A stretch of DNA of 64,000 bases, from assembly GCA_020636045.1 (NCBI GenBank), contig JACJYP010000010.1:1-64000 (forward strand), written 5' to 3'. How positions within the stretch are numbered: the first letter of the stretch is position 1; each line of letters starts with the position of its first letter. Positions 52,735 through 61,510 of this stretch are shown here, one piece after another. The translations under genes were made by a program, and so were the position numbers. The stretch comes from Lewinellaceae bacterium (GTDB taxonomy: Bacteria > Bacteroidota > Bacteroidia > Chitinophagales > Saprospiraceae). The notes below the pieces were generated by a model. The model saw nothing but the letters and a program-made list of their open reading frames with translations, was not told the DNA's origin and did no database searches.

Positions 52735-53571
52735 TCACTTTCCGGTTCCGCACAGTTCATTGCATTCCTGCAACACCCCCGGAATGCGGGTGGCGCTGAC
52801 ACGGGCGCGGCGGAGTGCGTCTTCGCGGCTGAGCAGTTCCCTGCAAAGCACCAGGCCCTGTTTCAGCAATAATTCCTTCTCACGACCGCTGAGGGTGGTC
52901 AGGCAGGTCAGCGGATACAATTTTTCCCGGTCGATCATATCCTTCAGGCTGTCCCTGGCGGGATAGTCCCAACTCACGAGCCGCATGCCTGCGCAAGTGC
53001 CGTAACGGAGTGCATCGTCGCTGAACCGCGTATTGGTGACGATCCAGCCTTCGAAACGCGGGTCTTCGCCCCGTCCTTCCATACCCGCTTCGATGTCCCG
53101 GAAACGGGCGTGGACATACAGCGATATTTTGACATCGCAAATAAACCCTGACTGGTTGTGGTACTTGCATTCCACCAGAATTTTCTCCTGATGCCGGACA
53201 GCCTTTACATCCACTTCATGGCTGACACAACGGCCTTCCAGGAATACGCCTACCTGCGTCCGGAATCCTGTATGGGAGATCAGGGCGCCGACAAAGTGCT
53301 CGAAGGGATAACCGGAGGGCCCCAGTTCCATGATCGCTTTTTTCAGTTTGTAACGCGCCGCCAGGTGCGAGGAATGCCCGTGCAGCAATTGAAAGGCCCT
53401 GGCATAGATATCGCTTGTGCTCATGCCCGGATAGACCTCTCTTTCTATTTCCGCTTCAATGTCGCGGATCAGGTCGGCAGGCGCCCCCGCCCGCCGCAGC
53501 GATCTGCGCAGCTTTCGCGGAGCGTAATAGGCCCGGGCGCCCGATGCTTTTGTAATGCGAATGTTTTTCAC
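52735..53571 (-). CDS. ATP-cone domain fused to a Mrr-like PD-(D/E)XK nuclease domain
   Basis: About 278 residues from a GTG giving (M)KNIRITKASGARAYYAPRKL; longer starts would run into the divergent AI-2E gene. Residues 1-85 are an ATP-cone (LRRSLRRAGAPADLI ... STSDIYARAFQLL), the nucleotide-sensing module of ribonucleotide reductases and NrdR. Residues 88-140 have a restriction-endonuclease core with E91 (FEHFVGAL), D121 (HEVDVKA) and E134-x-K136 (VECKYH). The next part, DPRFEGWIVTNTRFSDDALRY, is typical of Mrr-like enzymes. The last 60 residues look like a helix-hairpin-helix region. There is no methyltransferase partner. Confidence 0.8.
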   Translation of the reverse strand: MKNIRITKASGARAYYAPRKLRRSLRRAGAPADLIRDIEAEIEREVYPGMSTSDIYARAFQLLHGHSSHLAARYKLKKAIMELGPSGYPFEHFVGALISHTGFRTQVGVFLEGRCVSHEVDVKAVRHQEKILVECKYHNQSGFICDVKISLYVHARFRDIEAGMEGRGEDPRFEGWIVTNTRFSDDALRYGTCAGMRLVSWDYPARDSLKDMIDREKLYPLTCLTTLSGREKELLLKQGLVLCRELLSREDALRRARVSATRIPGVLQECNELCGTGK

Positions 53572-53665
53572 GGTCCGGAAAGAATAATAGCACAATGGTA
53601 AGCATCCGGCAGGATATGGGATCGCAGTATTCCCGTAAAAATCGCCGGGAATGAATACCGTAAGG

Positions 53666-53673
53666 TACATTTG
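53666..53673 (+). promoter_or_regulatory. Candidate -7 box of the AI-2E-family gene
   Basis: TACATTTG is a full match to TAnnTTTG, 22 bp before the ATG at 53696, in the 124-bp divergent gap. Confidence 0.45.
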
Positions 53674-53695
53674 CTTTGCAATAATTCCTATCGCC

Positions 53696-54727
53696 ATGCG
53701 CCAGATACCCGGCATTTACCTTCGCCAGTTATTCCTGTTGCTCCTGATCGGGGCCATTTTCGGAATACTGTTCTGGAACCTGCGCTTTTTTCTCCCGGCG
53801 CTGCTGGGCGCCTACACCCTGTACGTACTGTTGCGCGGCGTGATGTTTTTCTTGACCGGTCGCTGGCAATGGCCCCGCAAACTGGCTGCTGCTGTGCTGA
53901 TGCTGGTGTCTTTTGTCGCCATTTTGCTGCCGGTCAACTGGGTGTTCGGCATGTTGCGCGACCGCGTGGGCTCCCTGTTTCAGAATTCCGATTCATTGCT
54001 GCAAAATGCCGAGCGCATCATCCGCGGGGTGGAGGAACGCTACGGCATTTCCCTGCTGACGCCCGATAACATGCGGAATTTCAGCGAATGGGGCGCAACG
54101 CAGTTGCAGGGGATCGTCGGCGCCACCTTCAGCGGTCTGGGCATCCTGGTCATTGCCTATGTGATCCTGTGGTTTATGCTGGCGGAAGCGAAAAATATGG
54201 AACACTCCTTTTTCGACTGGCTGCCGCTCAAGGAAGAAAACGTGGAGTACGTGCGGGTACACCTCAATAATATGGTGTACGCCAACGCACTGGGTATTCC
54301 GCTCATGGGGCTCGTGCAGGGGCTGGCCGGTCTGCTGATCTACTGGCTGGCCGGCGTCCGGGACCCCTGGCTGTGGTTTGCCGTGACGTTCTTTGCCGGC
54401 ATGATGCCGATCTTCGGGGTGGCGCTCGCCTATGTACCCTTGTCGCTGATCCTGCTCGCGGAAGGGCAGGATGCCACGGCTCTGCTGATCTTCCTGTACG
54501 GCTTCATCGTGGTCGGCTCCGTGGACAACCTGGCACGCATGTGGCTGCTCAAAAAGATCGGGCATACCCACCCGCTCATCACACTGTTCGGCGTGATCGT
54601 GGGCCTGAAACTGTTCGGATTTATCGGATTTATTTTCGGACCGATCCTGATCTCCCTGTTTATTTTACTTTTGAAAATCTATCAGAAAGAGTTCGACAGG
54701 CCGGCAGCAACGACGCAGGAGACTTAA
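53696..54727 (+). CDS. AI-2E (PF01594) family transporter
   Basis: A 343-residue membrane protein with about 7-8 helices, starting MRQIPGIYLRQLF. The usual layout is present: paired N-terminal helices, an amphipathic soluble stretch (LFQNSDSLLQNAERIIRG), and C-terminal GFIVVGSVDNLARMWLLKKIGHTHPL followed by FGPILISLFILLLKIY. The family is named after E. coli TqsA but includes Na+/H+ antiporters and others of unknown substrate. Its end overlaps the convergent CoA-transferase gene by 4 bp. Confidence 0.92.
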   Translation: MRQIPGIYLRQLFLLLLIGAIFGILFWNLRFFLPALLGAYTLYVLLRGVMFFLTGRWQWPRKLAAAVLMLVSFVAILLPVNWVFGMLRDRVGSLFQNSDSLLQNAERIIRGVEERYGISLLTPDNMRNFSEWGATQLQGIVGATFSGLGILVIAYVILWFMLAEAKNMEHSFFDWLPLKEENVEYVRVHLNNMVYANALGIPLMGLVQGLAGLLIYWLAGVRDPWLWFAVTFFAGMMPIFGVALAYVPLSLILLAEGQDATALLIFLYGFIVVGSVDNLARMWLLKKIGHTHPLITLFGVIVGLKLFGFIGFIFGPILISLFILLLKIYQKEFDRPAATTQET

Positions 54728-56010
54728 TCGAAGTCGGAAAAGCGATGAAAACGCTCCGTGCAGGCCCTTTCCAGGGCTTCCCGGTCATCCGGATGGGCGA
54801 TCTCGATCAGCGCCCTGGCGCGCTGTCGCAGGTTTTTGCCAAACAAATACGCGACGCCGTACTCCGTCACCACATAGTGGACATGCGCGCGCGTGGTCAC
54901 CACTCCCGCTCCGGGTTTTAGCATAGGCACGATGCGCGGCACACCTTTCGCCGTGCGCGAAGTGATGGCGATGATCGGCTTGCCGCCTTCAGAAAGTGCT
55001 GCTCCCCGCATGAAGTCCATCTGGCCGCCCACCCCTGAATATTGTAACGTGCCGATGGAATCGGCGCATACCTGACCTGTCAGGTCGACTTCAATGGCGC
55101 TGTTGATGGCGACCACGCGCGCGTTGCGGCGTATGATATAGGGTTCGTTGACGTAGTCGATATCGAGAAAAACAAAGGAAGGATTGTCGTCCACATAATC
55201 GTAGAGGCGCCGGCTGCCGAGGGCGAATGAGGTCACCGTTTTGTTCGGGTGCACGCTTTTATAGCGGTTATTGACGACTTCCTTCTCCACGAGGTCGATG
55301 ATCCCGTCGGAAAACATTTCCGTGTGTACACCCAGATCGCGGTGACCGTGCAGGTTTTTCAGCACCGCATCGGGGATCGAGCCGATGCCCAGTTGCAGGG
55401 TGCTGCGGTCATCGATCAATTCGGCGATCCGCCGGCCGATCTCGTGTTCGGCTGCTCCCAGTCCGGCATCGAAATGCACTTCGTGCAGCGGCTCTTCGTG
55501 GTGGACCATCGCGTAAAAATGGCGCACGTGGATCAGGCCGTCGCCGTGCGTTCGCGGCACCTGCGGATTTACCTGCGCGATGACGTAGCGGGCGGTATTG
55601 ACGGCAGTGCGGGCAATGTCCACTGAAGTGCCCAGGGAGCAGAATCCGTGCCGGTCGGGCTCGGATACCTGCACCAGCGCCACATCGAGCGGCAGGATAT
55701 TCCTTTTGAACAATTCGGGGATCTCGCTCAGAAAGACCGGCACATAATCGGCCCGGCCATCGGCGACGGCTTTCCGGATGCTTCCCGATACGAACAGGGA
55801 ATTGAAGTGAAAATGTCCCTGGTATTCGGGTTTGTCAATCTCCAGATCGCCATAGACGCTGATGGAGACGATCTCCACATCCCGCAGGCGCGGCGCCTGT
55901 GCAGCCAGTTGTTGCAGCAGATAGATCGGAGTACAGGCGCTGCCGTGCAGGAACACGCGATAGCCCGGTTGAATGATCCGTAACGCCTCTTCGGCACTGA
56001 CGTATGACAT
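54724..56010 (-). CDS. Acetyl-CoA hydrolase/CoA-transferase family protein
   Basis: 428 residues, two-domain family-I-like CoA transferase (4-hydroxybutyrate CoA-transferase/acetyl-CoA hydrolase type). Motifs are GYRVFLHGSACTPIYLLQQL at the N-terminus, LQLGIGSIPDAVLKNL, the catalytic-glutamate stretch VHTEMFSDGIIDL, and near the C-terminus GVGGQMDFMRGA and VVTEYGVAYL. The reaction moves CoA between short-chain acids. The exact acid pair cannot be read from sequence. Confidence 0.93.
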   Translation of the reverse strand: MSYVSAEEALRIIQPGYRVFLHGSACTPIYLLQQLAAQAPRLRDVEIVSISVYGDLEIDKPEYQGHFHFNSLFVSGSIRKAVADGRADYVPVFLSEIPELFKRNILPLDVALVQVSEPDRHGFCSLGTSVDIARTAVNTARYVIAQVNPQVPRTHGDGLIHVRHFYAMVHHEEPLHEVHFDAGLGAAEHEIGRRIAELIDDRSTLQLGIGSIPDAVLKNLHGHRDLGVHTEMFSDGIIDLVEKEVVNNRYKSVHPNKTVTSFALGSRRLYDYVDDNPSFVFLDIDYVNEPYIIRRNARVVAINSAIEVDLTGQVCADSIGTLQYSGVGGQMDFMRGAALSEGGKPIIAITSRTAKGVPRIVPMLKPGAGVVTTRAHVHYVVTEYGVAYLFGKNLRQRARALIEIAHPDDREALERACTERFHRFSDFD

Positions 56011-56187
56011 AAAACAGCAGATAGGAGATCGTAAAGATACGCCCCAAGAAAGGCATTTGTCAGATACATGTAAAAATGATAAATATCAGTGCCCGCTTCA
56101 CCGAATATCATTGCCATTCATACACCAACAACAGAGCTTTGCTTCGTTAGACGAACGAGCATAAACACACAAGTAAAACCGATCATC

Positions 56188-56592
56188 ATGGGAACAATCC
56201 AATCCTCCGCCACACTACCGCCCCTCGTCTCCACCACAGCCATCACCACCGTTGAGTCGCTTGAAAAAAAAATTGAGCGCGTCGGTGCCGATCTGCGATT
56301 TTATCACCAGTTACTTGGCTGGTGCCTGCTCGGCTGCCGCGAAGACAAGCGCCGCGTCATCGAGCAAATGAGAGAAGAAGCCAACGCCTTGCGCGACCGG
56401 GAATGGCCGTCGCTGTCGGAAAAACTGAGCAGGCTGAAGGTAAAAACAGGGAACGGCACCGCGCCTTCGCGCTGGTACGGCTCCCTGCTGGAAACGCAGC
56501 ATCACCTGCACCGTCTCGACGACGCGCTGAATACCCTGAAAGAAAAAGTACAGGGCGGCTTCGGCGAGTTCGTGCATATCAGCATCTGGTAA
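56188..56592 (+). CDS. Small helical protein of unknown function
   Basis: A 134-residue protein from an ATG (MGTIQSSATLPPLV). After a flexible N-terminus it is almost all helical and charged (VESLEKKIERVGADLRFYHQLLGWCLLG ... QHHLHRLDDALNTLKEKVQGGF), likely a coiled-coil bundle. There is no signal or membrane segment. It is not recognised. The 177-bp upstream gap holds no recognisable signal. Confidence 0.6.
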   Translation: MGTIQSSATLPPLVSTTAITTVESLEKKIERVGADLRFYHQLLGWCLLGCREDKRRVIEQMREEANALRDREWPSLSEKLSRLKVKTGNGTAPSRWYGSLLETQHHLHRLDDALNTLKEKVQGGFGEFVHISIW

Positions 56593-56597
56593 GCGGC

Positions 56598-58961
56598 CTA
56601 TTCGGCCTTGAGCGCCTCCGACAGGCTCGCCCGCCACACCTGCCAGACCTTCAGACCGATCGTCCCGGTCATCACCAGCAGTACGCTGCACGCAGCGAAA
56701 ACCATCACCCCGAGTCCGACGCCGGCGTGTATTTTATAGATGCTGTTCATCATGGCCAGCGCAAAGATGCGGCCGCCGAGGCAACCGGCGATCGTCGCGC
56801 CCAGCATCACGTACAGGTGGTTGCGGTTGAGGTGGTAGGCGATATCCATGGAGGAAGCGCCCAACACGCGCCGCATGGCGAGCCCGCGCCACTGCTTTAT
56901 GGCGTTGAGCGATACGATGGAAAAAAGCCCGCTGATGGTCAGCAGCAGGATGACGATGGAAAAAACAAGCATGGTCATGGCGATATTGCGCGACACCTCG
57001 AGGGTTTCACGCAATACTTCGCTTTGATAAAATCCAGAAAACGGCTTGTACGGAAATATCTTTTTCCATTCGGATTCCATAAAAGCGAATACTTCCGACA
57101 GGTCCTCCGGGCGGGTTTTTACCATGCAGGCGGAAAACAGGCGCTCCGGCACACGGCGCAACATGACCGGCGCAGGCGCATCGAAGGGGCTGTCCGCCAT
57201 AAAATCCCTGACCACTCCCGCGATGCGGAATGACATGGTATCGAAGCGGATAAATTTTCCGATGACCTCGCCGCCGCCGGCAACCTCCCTGACAAAAGTC
57301 TGGTTGACCAGCACTTCTTTGCCGGGCTCCGTTTCCATTTCTGCGGGAAAGGTTTCGCCTGCATACAATTCCATGCCCATAACGGACATAAAGTCCTTGC
57401 CGACGTCGAACCAGGCCGTTTCCGCATTTTCCCCTTCAAAACTGATCTCCGCGCGCCGGTAGCCAAAGCCCGGCACGTGCCGCGTGCCCGCCGTAGCCAC
57501 TACCTTCGGATTCCGCTCCAGTATCTGCTGGAAGCGTTTGAGGTCGGCAATGCTGTCCGCCTGAAAACCGAGCAGATTTTTGCGGTTATACCCCAGATCG
57601 GCGGTCTCCTGCATCCGGGCATTGTAGGCAAAACTAAACCCCACGACCACTGCAGCGAGCGCAATGGCGACCTGCAAGCCCATCATCAAACGCGAGAACA
57701 GGCTGGCGCCTCCGAAGCGCAAGGTGCCCCGAAAGATGCTGGAAGGATTGAAGCGCGTGATGAAAAACGCAGGGTACGCGCCCGCCAAAAGGGTCGTGAA
57801 CAGAAGCGTCGACACGATGAAAAGCATCAGGCGGGGATCGCTGTATCGAATATCGAGTTCCAGGTGTTCCCAGGTACTGCTGTACCACTCGGCCATCGGA
57901 AAAGCGATGATCATGCCGGTGGCAACAGCGGCTGCACAAACGACCAGCGCTTCCGACAACAACTGGCGCATCAGTTGGAATTGCGTACCGCCCATCGCCT
58001 TGCGAACACCCATTTCCCGCAGGCGGCGGTTGCCGATGCTGATGGTAGTATTGGCAAAGTTGAGGCAGGCAGTCAGGAGCAGCATGATGGCCAGGGTGAT
58101 ATTCCCCCACACCGCCGAGGGCGGCAGCCCGTCCATCAGGTTGTTCCACCTGATCTCGCGGCCGTGCAGCGCCATCACGGGCAGGGCTTCGAGGCGATAG
58201 CGCTCGGCCTGCCAGTTGGAGTTGCCCTGGTTTTGCGGCGCCACGTATTGCGCGAGCGCTGCTTCTACCGCCGGCGCATCGGAAGGGTCGCGCAGGCGCA
58301 CGAAAGCCGCATCGACAAACCATTTCCACGAGTCGTAGCGCACCGGCTGGTCGCCGTCGTACTGGTTATCGAGTTCCGTCAGAAAATCCATGCGGATACT
58401 CGAATTTTTGGGGCAGTCGCGAAATACGCCGCTGACGGTCAGCGTCATGCGCTGTTCGGTATCGGCGTACAGGGTCAGGGATTTACCCACAGGGTCTTCC
58501 TTTCCGAAATATTTCCCGGCCATTTTTTCGCTGATCAGCAGGGCATTGCGGTCCGACAGGCGGGCCTGGCCTTTTTCCAGGGGAAAGTAGAATACCTTCA
58601 GAAAATTTGCATCGACAAAATGCACTTGCTCGTTGAACACGCTCTCCCCGTATTTCATCACCACCCGGCGCGAATCGATGCGGGTGGCCGCTTCCACGCC
58701 TGCAATGTCGGCCGCCGCAGCCGGCGGCAGCGTGGCCGGGCATACGCCGTGCAGAACGTGGTTGGAGGCTTTGTACGTTTCTATGCGAAAAATGCGCTCC
58801 TTGTCGGGGTGCCAATTGTCGAAACTGTGCGCAAAACGGTAGTTGGTGAAAGAGAGGATGCAAAAGGCCAGCGCAATTCCCAGGCCGAGGACATTGATGA
58901 GCAGGTAGCGGATGTTCCGCCGGAAACTGCGCATCGCGATCGTCAGGTAATTTTGTAACAT
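56598..58961 (-). CDS. MacB/FtsX-like ABC transporter permease (1 of 3)
   Basis: A 787-residue permease. The start is the ATG giving MLQNYLTIAMRSFRRNIRYLLINVLGL. An N-terminal helix, a MacB-type periplasmic core (about 45-270), a first FtsX domain with three helices (about 285-410: MGVRKAMGGTQFQLMRQLLSEAL), a second periplasmic part, and a final FtsX domain (about 665-785: GLAMRRVLGASSMDIAYHLN) are visible. This double-FtsX layout is characteristic of Bacteroidota. No ATPase gene is in view. Such permeases work with a MacB-type ATPase in lipoprotein, peptide or toxin handling. Confidence 0.93.
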   Translation of the reverse strand: MLQNYLTIAMRSFRRNIRYLLINVLGLGIALAFCILSFTNYRFAHSFDNWHPDKERIFRIETYKASNHVLHGVCPATLPPAAAADIAGVEAATRIDSRRVVMKYGESVFNEQVHFVDANFLKVFYFPLEKGQARLSDRNALLISEKMAGKYFGKEDPVGKSLTLYADTEQRMTLTVSGVFRDCPKNSSIRMDFLTELDNQYDGDQPVRYDSWKWFVDAAFVRLRDPSDAPAVEAALAQYVAPQNQGNSNWQAERYRLEALPVMALHGREIRWNNLMDGLPPSAVWGNITLAIMLLLTACLNFANTTISIGNRRLREMGVRKAMGGTQFQLMRQLLSEALVVCAAAVATGMIIAFPMAEWYSSTWEHLELDIRYSDPRLMLFIVSTLLFTTLLAGAYPAFFITRFNPSSIFRGTLRFGGASLFSRLMMGLQVAIALAAVVVGFSFAYNARMQETADLGYNRKNLLGFQADSIADLKRFQQILERNPKVVATAGTRHVPGFGYRRAEISFEGENAETAWFDVGKDFMSVMGMELYAGETFPAEMETEPGKEVLVNQTFVREVAGGGEVIGKFIRFDTMSFRIAGVVRDFMADSPFDAPAPVMLRRVPERLFSACMVKTRPEDLSEVFAFMESEWKKIFPYKPFSGFYQSEVLRETLEVSRNIAMTMLVFSIVILLLTISGLFSIVSLNAIKQWRGLAMRRVLGASSMDIAYHLNRNHLYVMLGATIAGCLGGRIFALAMMNSIYKIHAGVGLGVMVFAACSVLLVMTGTIGLKVWQVWRASLSEALKAE

Positions 58962-59040
58962 AGCCGAATATTTTATCCCTGACGCCTGTGAAATGATGAT
59001 TCCGCAAGCCTCAGTTCTCGTTATTCGTATTTCGCAGGTC

Positions 59041-61455
59041 TCACTCGTCGCGCAGGGCCTGCACCGGATTTGCCAGGGCGGCGCGCGCACTGATCGTACC
59101 GACCGTGGCAAATGCGGCCGCAGCAGCGCACAAGCCAGCTACGGCGAACACCCACACCTGGATATCGATCCGGTAAGCAAAATCCTCCAGCCATTGCTGC
59201 ATCAGGTACCAGGCCGGCGGGGTGGCGATGACGACGGCCAGCGCGACCAACACCAAATACTCCTGGCTGAGCAGCAGCACTACGGATGACACGGATGCTC
59301 CGAGCACCTTCCGCACGCCCACTTCCTTGCTGCGTTGCTGAATAATAAATGACGACAGGGCCAGCAGCCCCATACAAGCGATCAGGATGGCCAGCAGGGT
59401 GGCGGCCAGCAGGCTCTGACCCAGCCTTTCTTCCGCGGCGTACATGGCGGCAAAGCGATCGTCGAGGAAAGCATAGTCGAACGGACGATCGGCAATTTGC
59501 TGCTTCCAGAGATCCGATATGGCGGCCAGGGTTTCCTGACGGGCGGCTGTGCGCAGGCGCACCAGCAGCACGGAATTGGCTTCCGAAATCTGGATGCATA
59601 TAGGCTCGATGGGCCGGTGCAGCGTATTTTGATGAAAATCCCTGACCACGCCGGCTACCCGGCCGATTTCCGTTTCAGGCAACCCGTTGCGTATCACCTG
59701 CAGGGCCAGGGGATCCCCTTTCCAGCCCACTTTTTTCAAAAATGCCTCGTTGACGACGTACGCACGCCCGGTAGCCGCCTGTTCCGGTCCGGGAGGAGCG
59801 CCTGCCAAAAAAGGCAGGTCCAGGGTTTCAAACAAGTTGGCGTCGGCCCGGATGATGTTCATCGGAAAGTTCTCCCATTTGCCGGCATCCGGCCAACGTA
59901 CCATTACGCCATTCACAATAGTGATCGCATCGATGGTGTGGCTGCTTCCGCTGACGGCTTCCACACCCGGTATCCGGCTGATCTCCGCTTTTAGGGCCGG
60001 ATATTTGAAATAATTGGCGTCCCCCATCTCTACCTGGATCACCTGGGAAGGATCGTAGCCCATGTCCGCGTGGCGCAAAAACCACAACTGCCGGTAACAG
60101 ATCAGCATGCCGGCGATCAGCATGACAGAGAGGCTGAACTGCGCGACCACAAGGCCGCGCACGAAAGGCTGTCGCACGGAACCCGAGCGGCTGTGCCGTT
60201 GAAAGGCTTTTGCCGCTGAAAACTGCGACAGGCGCAGCGCCGGGAATATGCCCGATACGATGCCGAGCGCCAGCACGAGCATACCCAGCCCCGCGATGTA
60301 AGACGCATCGATGCGCCATGCCGGCGCGCGGTCGATCAGCCTGCCGAAAACCGGCTCCAGAAGCGGGATCAGCAGGAGCGACAAGGCCCCCGCCAGGCAC
60401 GCGAGCAGTAGCGATTCTCCCATGAACTGGCGGATGAGGTCGAAGCGGGAAGCGCCGATGGTTTTGCGCACGGCTACTTCTTTCATGCGGCGGTTTGCCA
60501 GCGCGAAGGATAGATTTGTGAAATTGATGCCGGCGATCAGCAGGATCAGCAGCGCGATCAGCCCCAGCACGTACAGGTATTTCCGGTCAGATTTTTCAAA
60601 GTTGTTGTAGTCGTATTCGAGGTTCATCGAGCCGAGATGGATATCCGGCATTGCCTGCAGATCAAGAGCGATCATTTGCGAATTCGGCATTTCACCCTTC
60701 AGCAGGCCGGAAAATGTTGTCGCCACCTGCGCCGGAGGCGGCGCCTGTGCGCGCAGGCGCAGGTAAGTATTGACCACTACGCCGTGCCAGCGCGCATTCG
60801 GGTCCATCGATTCGAACTGGCGCTCATCGAGCGGAATGATTGCGTCGCACTGCAGGTGCGAAGGCGACGCCGTCCGCTCAAATACGCCTGCGATGGTGTA
60901 AAACACCGTAGTATCCTTCCCCGATTGTCTTGAATACCTGTGTTCGAGGGTCCGTCCGAGCGAGTTTCCGCCATCGAATAATTGTCGATTGAGTGCTTCG
61001 GAGATCAGAATATTGTTCGAATGCCCGAATACTTTTGCAGGTTCGCCGTAGCGCAGCGGCAGCTCGAAAAAACTGAAAAAGGAACTGTCTACGGCAAGGC
61101 ATTTTTCAACACCGGCACTGCGGCCTTCCGAACGGCACAAAAAGTCTTCTTCCCAGGTCAAAACCCGCAAATACGCTTCCACGTCGGGGTTGTTGTGCTG
61201 CAGGAACGGCCCCATAGGCGCTGCCGACAAGGCCGTGGCCCGCTCCGGGGAGTTGGGGTATTTGAAAGTTGTGACCAGACGGTAACTGCGATCGGCGCGG
61301 GGGTTCGAACGGTCGTACGCCCATTCATAGCGCAGGAACAGCGCGATCAGGCCGCAAACGGCCAGGCCCAGGGCCAGACCGGTCAGGTTGACAAGCGATA
61401 TGACCGGATATTTAACGAAATGCCGGAGCGTTGCCCCAAATTTGCCTGGTACCAT
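59041..61455 (-). CDS. MacB/FtsX-like ABC transporter permease (2 of 3)
   Basis: 804 residues from an ATG giving MVPGKFGATLRHFVKYPVISL (a TTG three codons upstream is less likely). It has the same layout as its neighbours: N-terminal helix, MacB core, FtsX domain (KEVAVRKTIGASRFDLIRQFMGES), second core and final FtsX domain (SKEVGVRKVLGASVSSVVLLLSQEYL). It is 79 bp from permease 1 and clearly paralogous to permeases 1 and 3. Confidence 0.93.
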   Translation of the reverse strand: MVPGKFGATLRHFVKYPVISLVNLTGLALGLAVCGLIALFLRYEWAYDRSNPRADRSYRLVTTFKYPNSPERATALSAAPMGPFLQHNNPDVEAYLRVLTWEEDFLCRSEGRSAGVEKCLAVDSSFFSFFELPLRYGEPAKVFGHSNNILISEALNRQLFDGGNSLGRTLEHRYSRQSGKDTTVFYTIAGVFERTASPSHLQCDAIIPLDERQFESMDPNARWHGVVVNTYLRLRAQAPPPAQVATTFSGLLKGEMPNSQMIALDLQAMPDIHLGSMNLEYDYNNFEKSDRKYLYVLGLIALLILLIAGINFTNLSFALANRRMKEVAVRKTIGASRFDLIRQFMGESLLLACLAGALSLLLIPLLEPVFGRLIDRAPAWRIDASYIAGLGMLVLALGIVSGIFPALRLSQFSAAKAFQRHSRSGSVRQPFVRGLVVAQFSLSVMLIAGMLICYRQLWFLRHADMGYDPSQVIQVEMGDANYFKYPALKAEISRIPGVEAVSGSSHTIDAITIVNGVMVRWPDAGKWENFPMNIIRADANLFETLDLPFLAGAPPGPEQAATGRAYVVNEAFLKKVGWKGDPLALQVIRNGLPETEIGRVAGVVRDFHQNTLHRPIEPICIQISEANSVLLVRLRTAARQETLAAISDLWKQQIADRPFDYAFLDDRFAAMYAAEERLGQSLLAATLLAILIACMGLLALSSFIIQQRSKEVGVRKVLGASVSSVVLLLSQEYLVLVALAVVIATPPAWYLMQQWLEDFAYRIDIQVWVFAVAGLCAAAAAFATVGTISARAALANPVQALRDE

Positions 61456-61510
61456 GATGCGCAAGTTGTTTGATAAGCATTTGATACGGACTGTGATACG
61501 GTTCAGCCGC

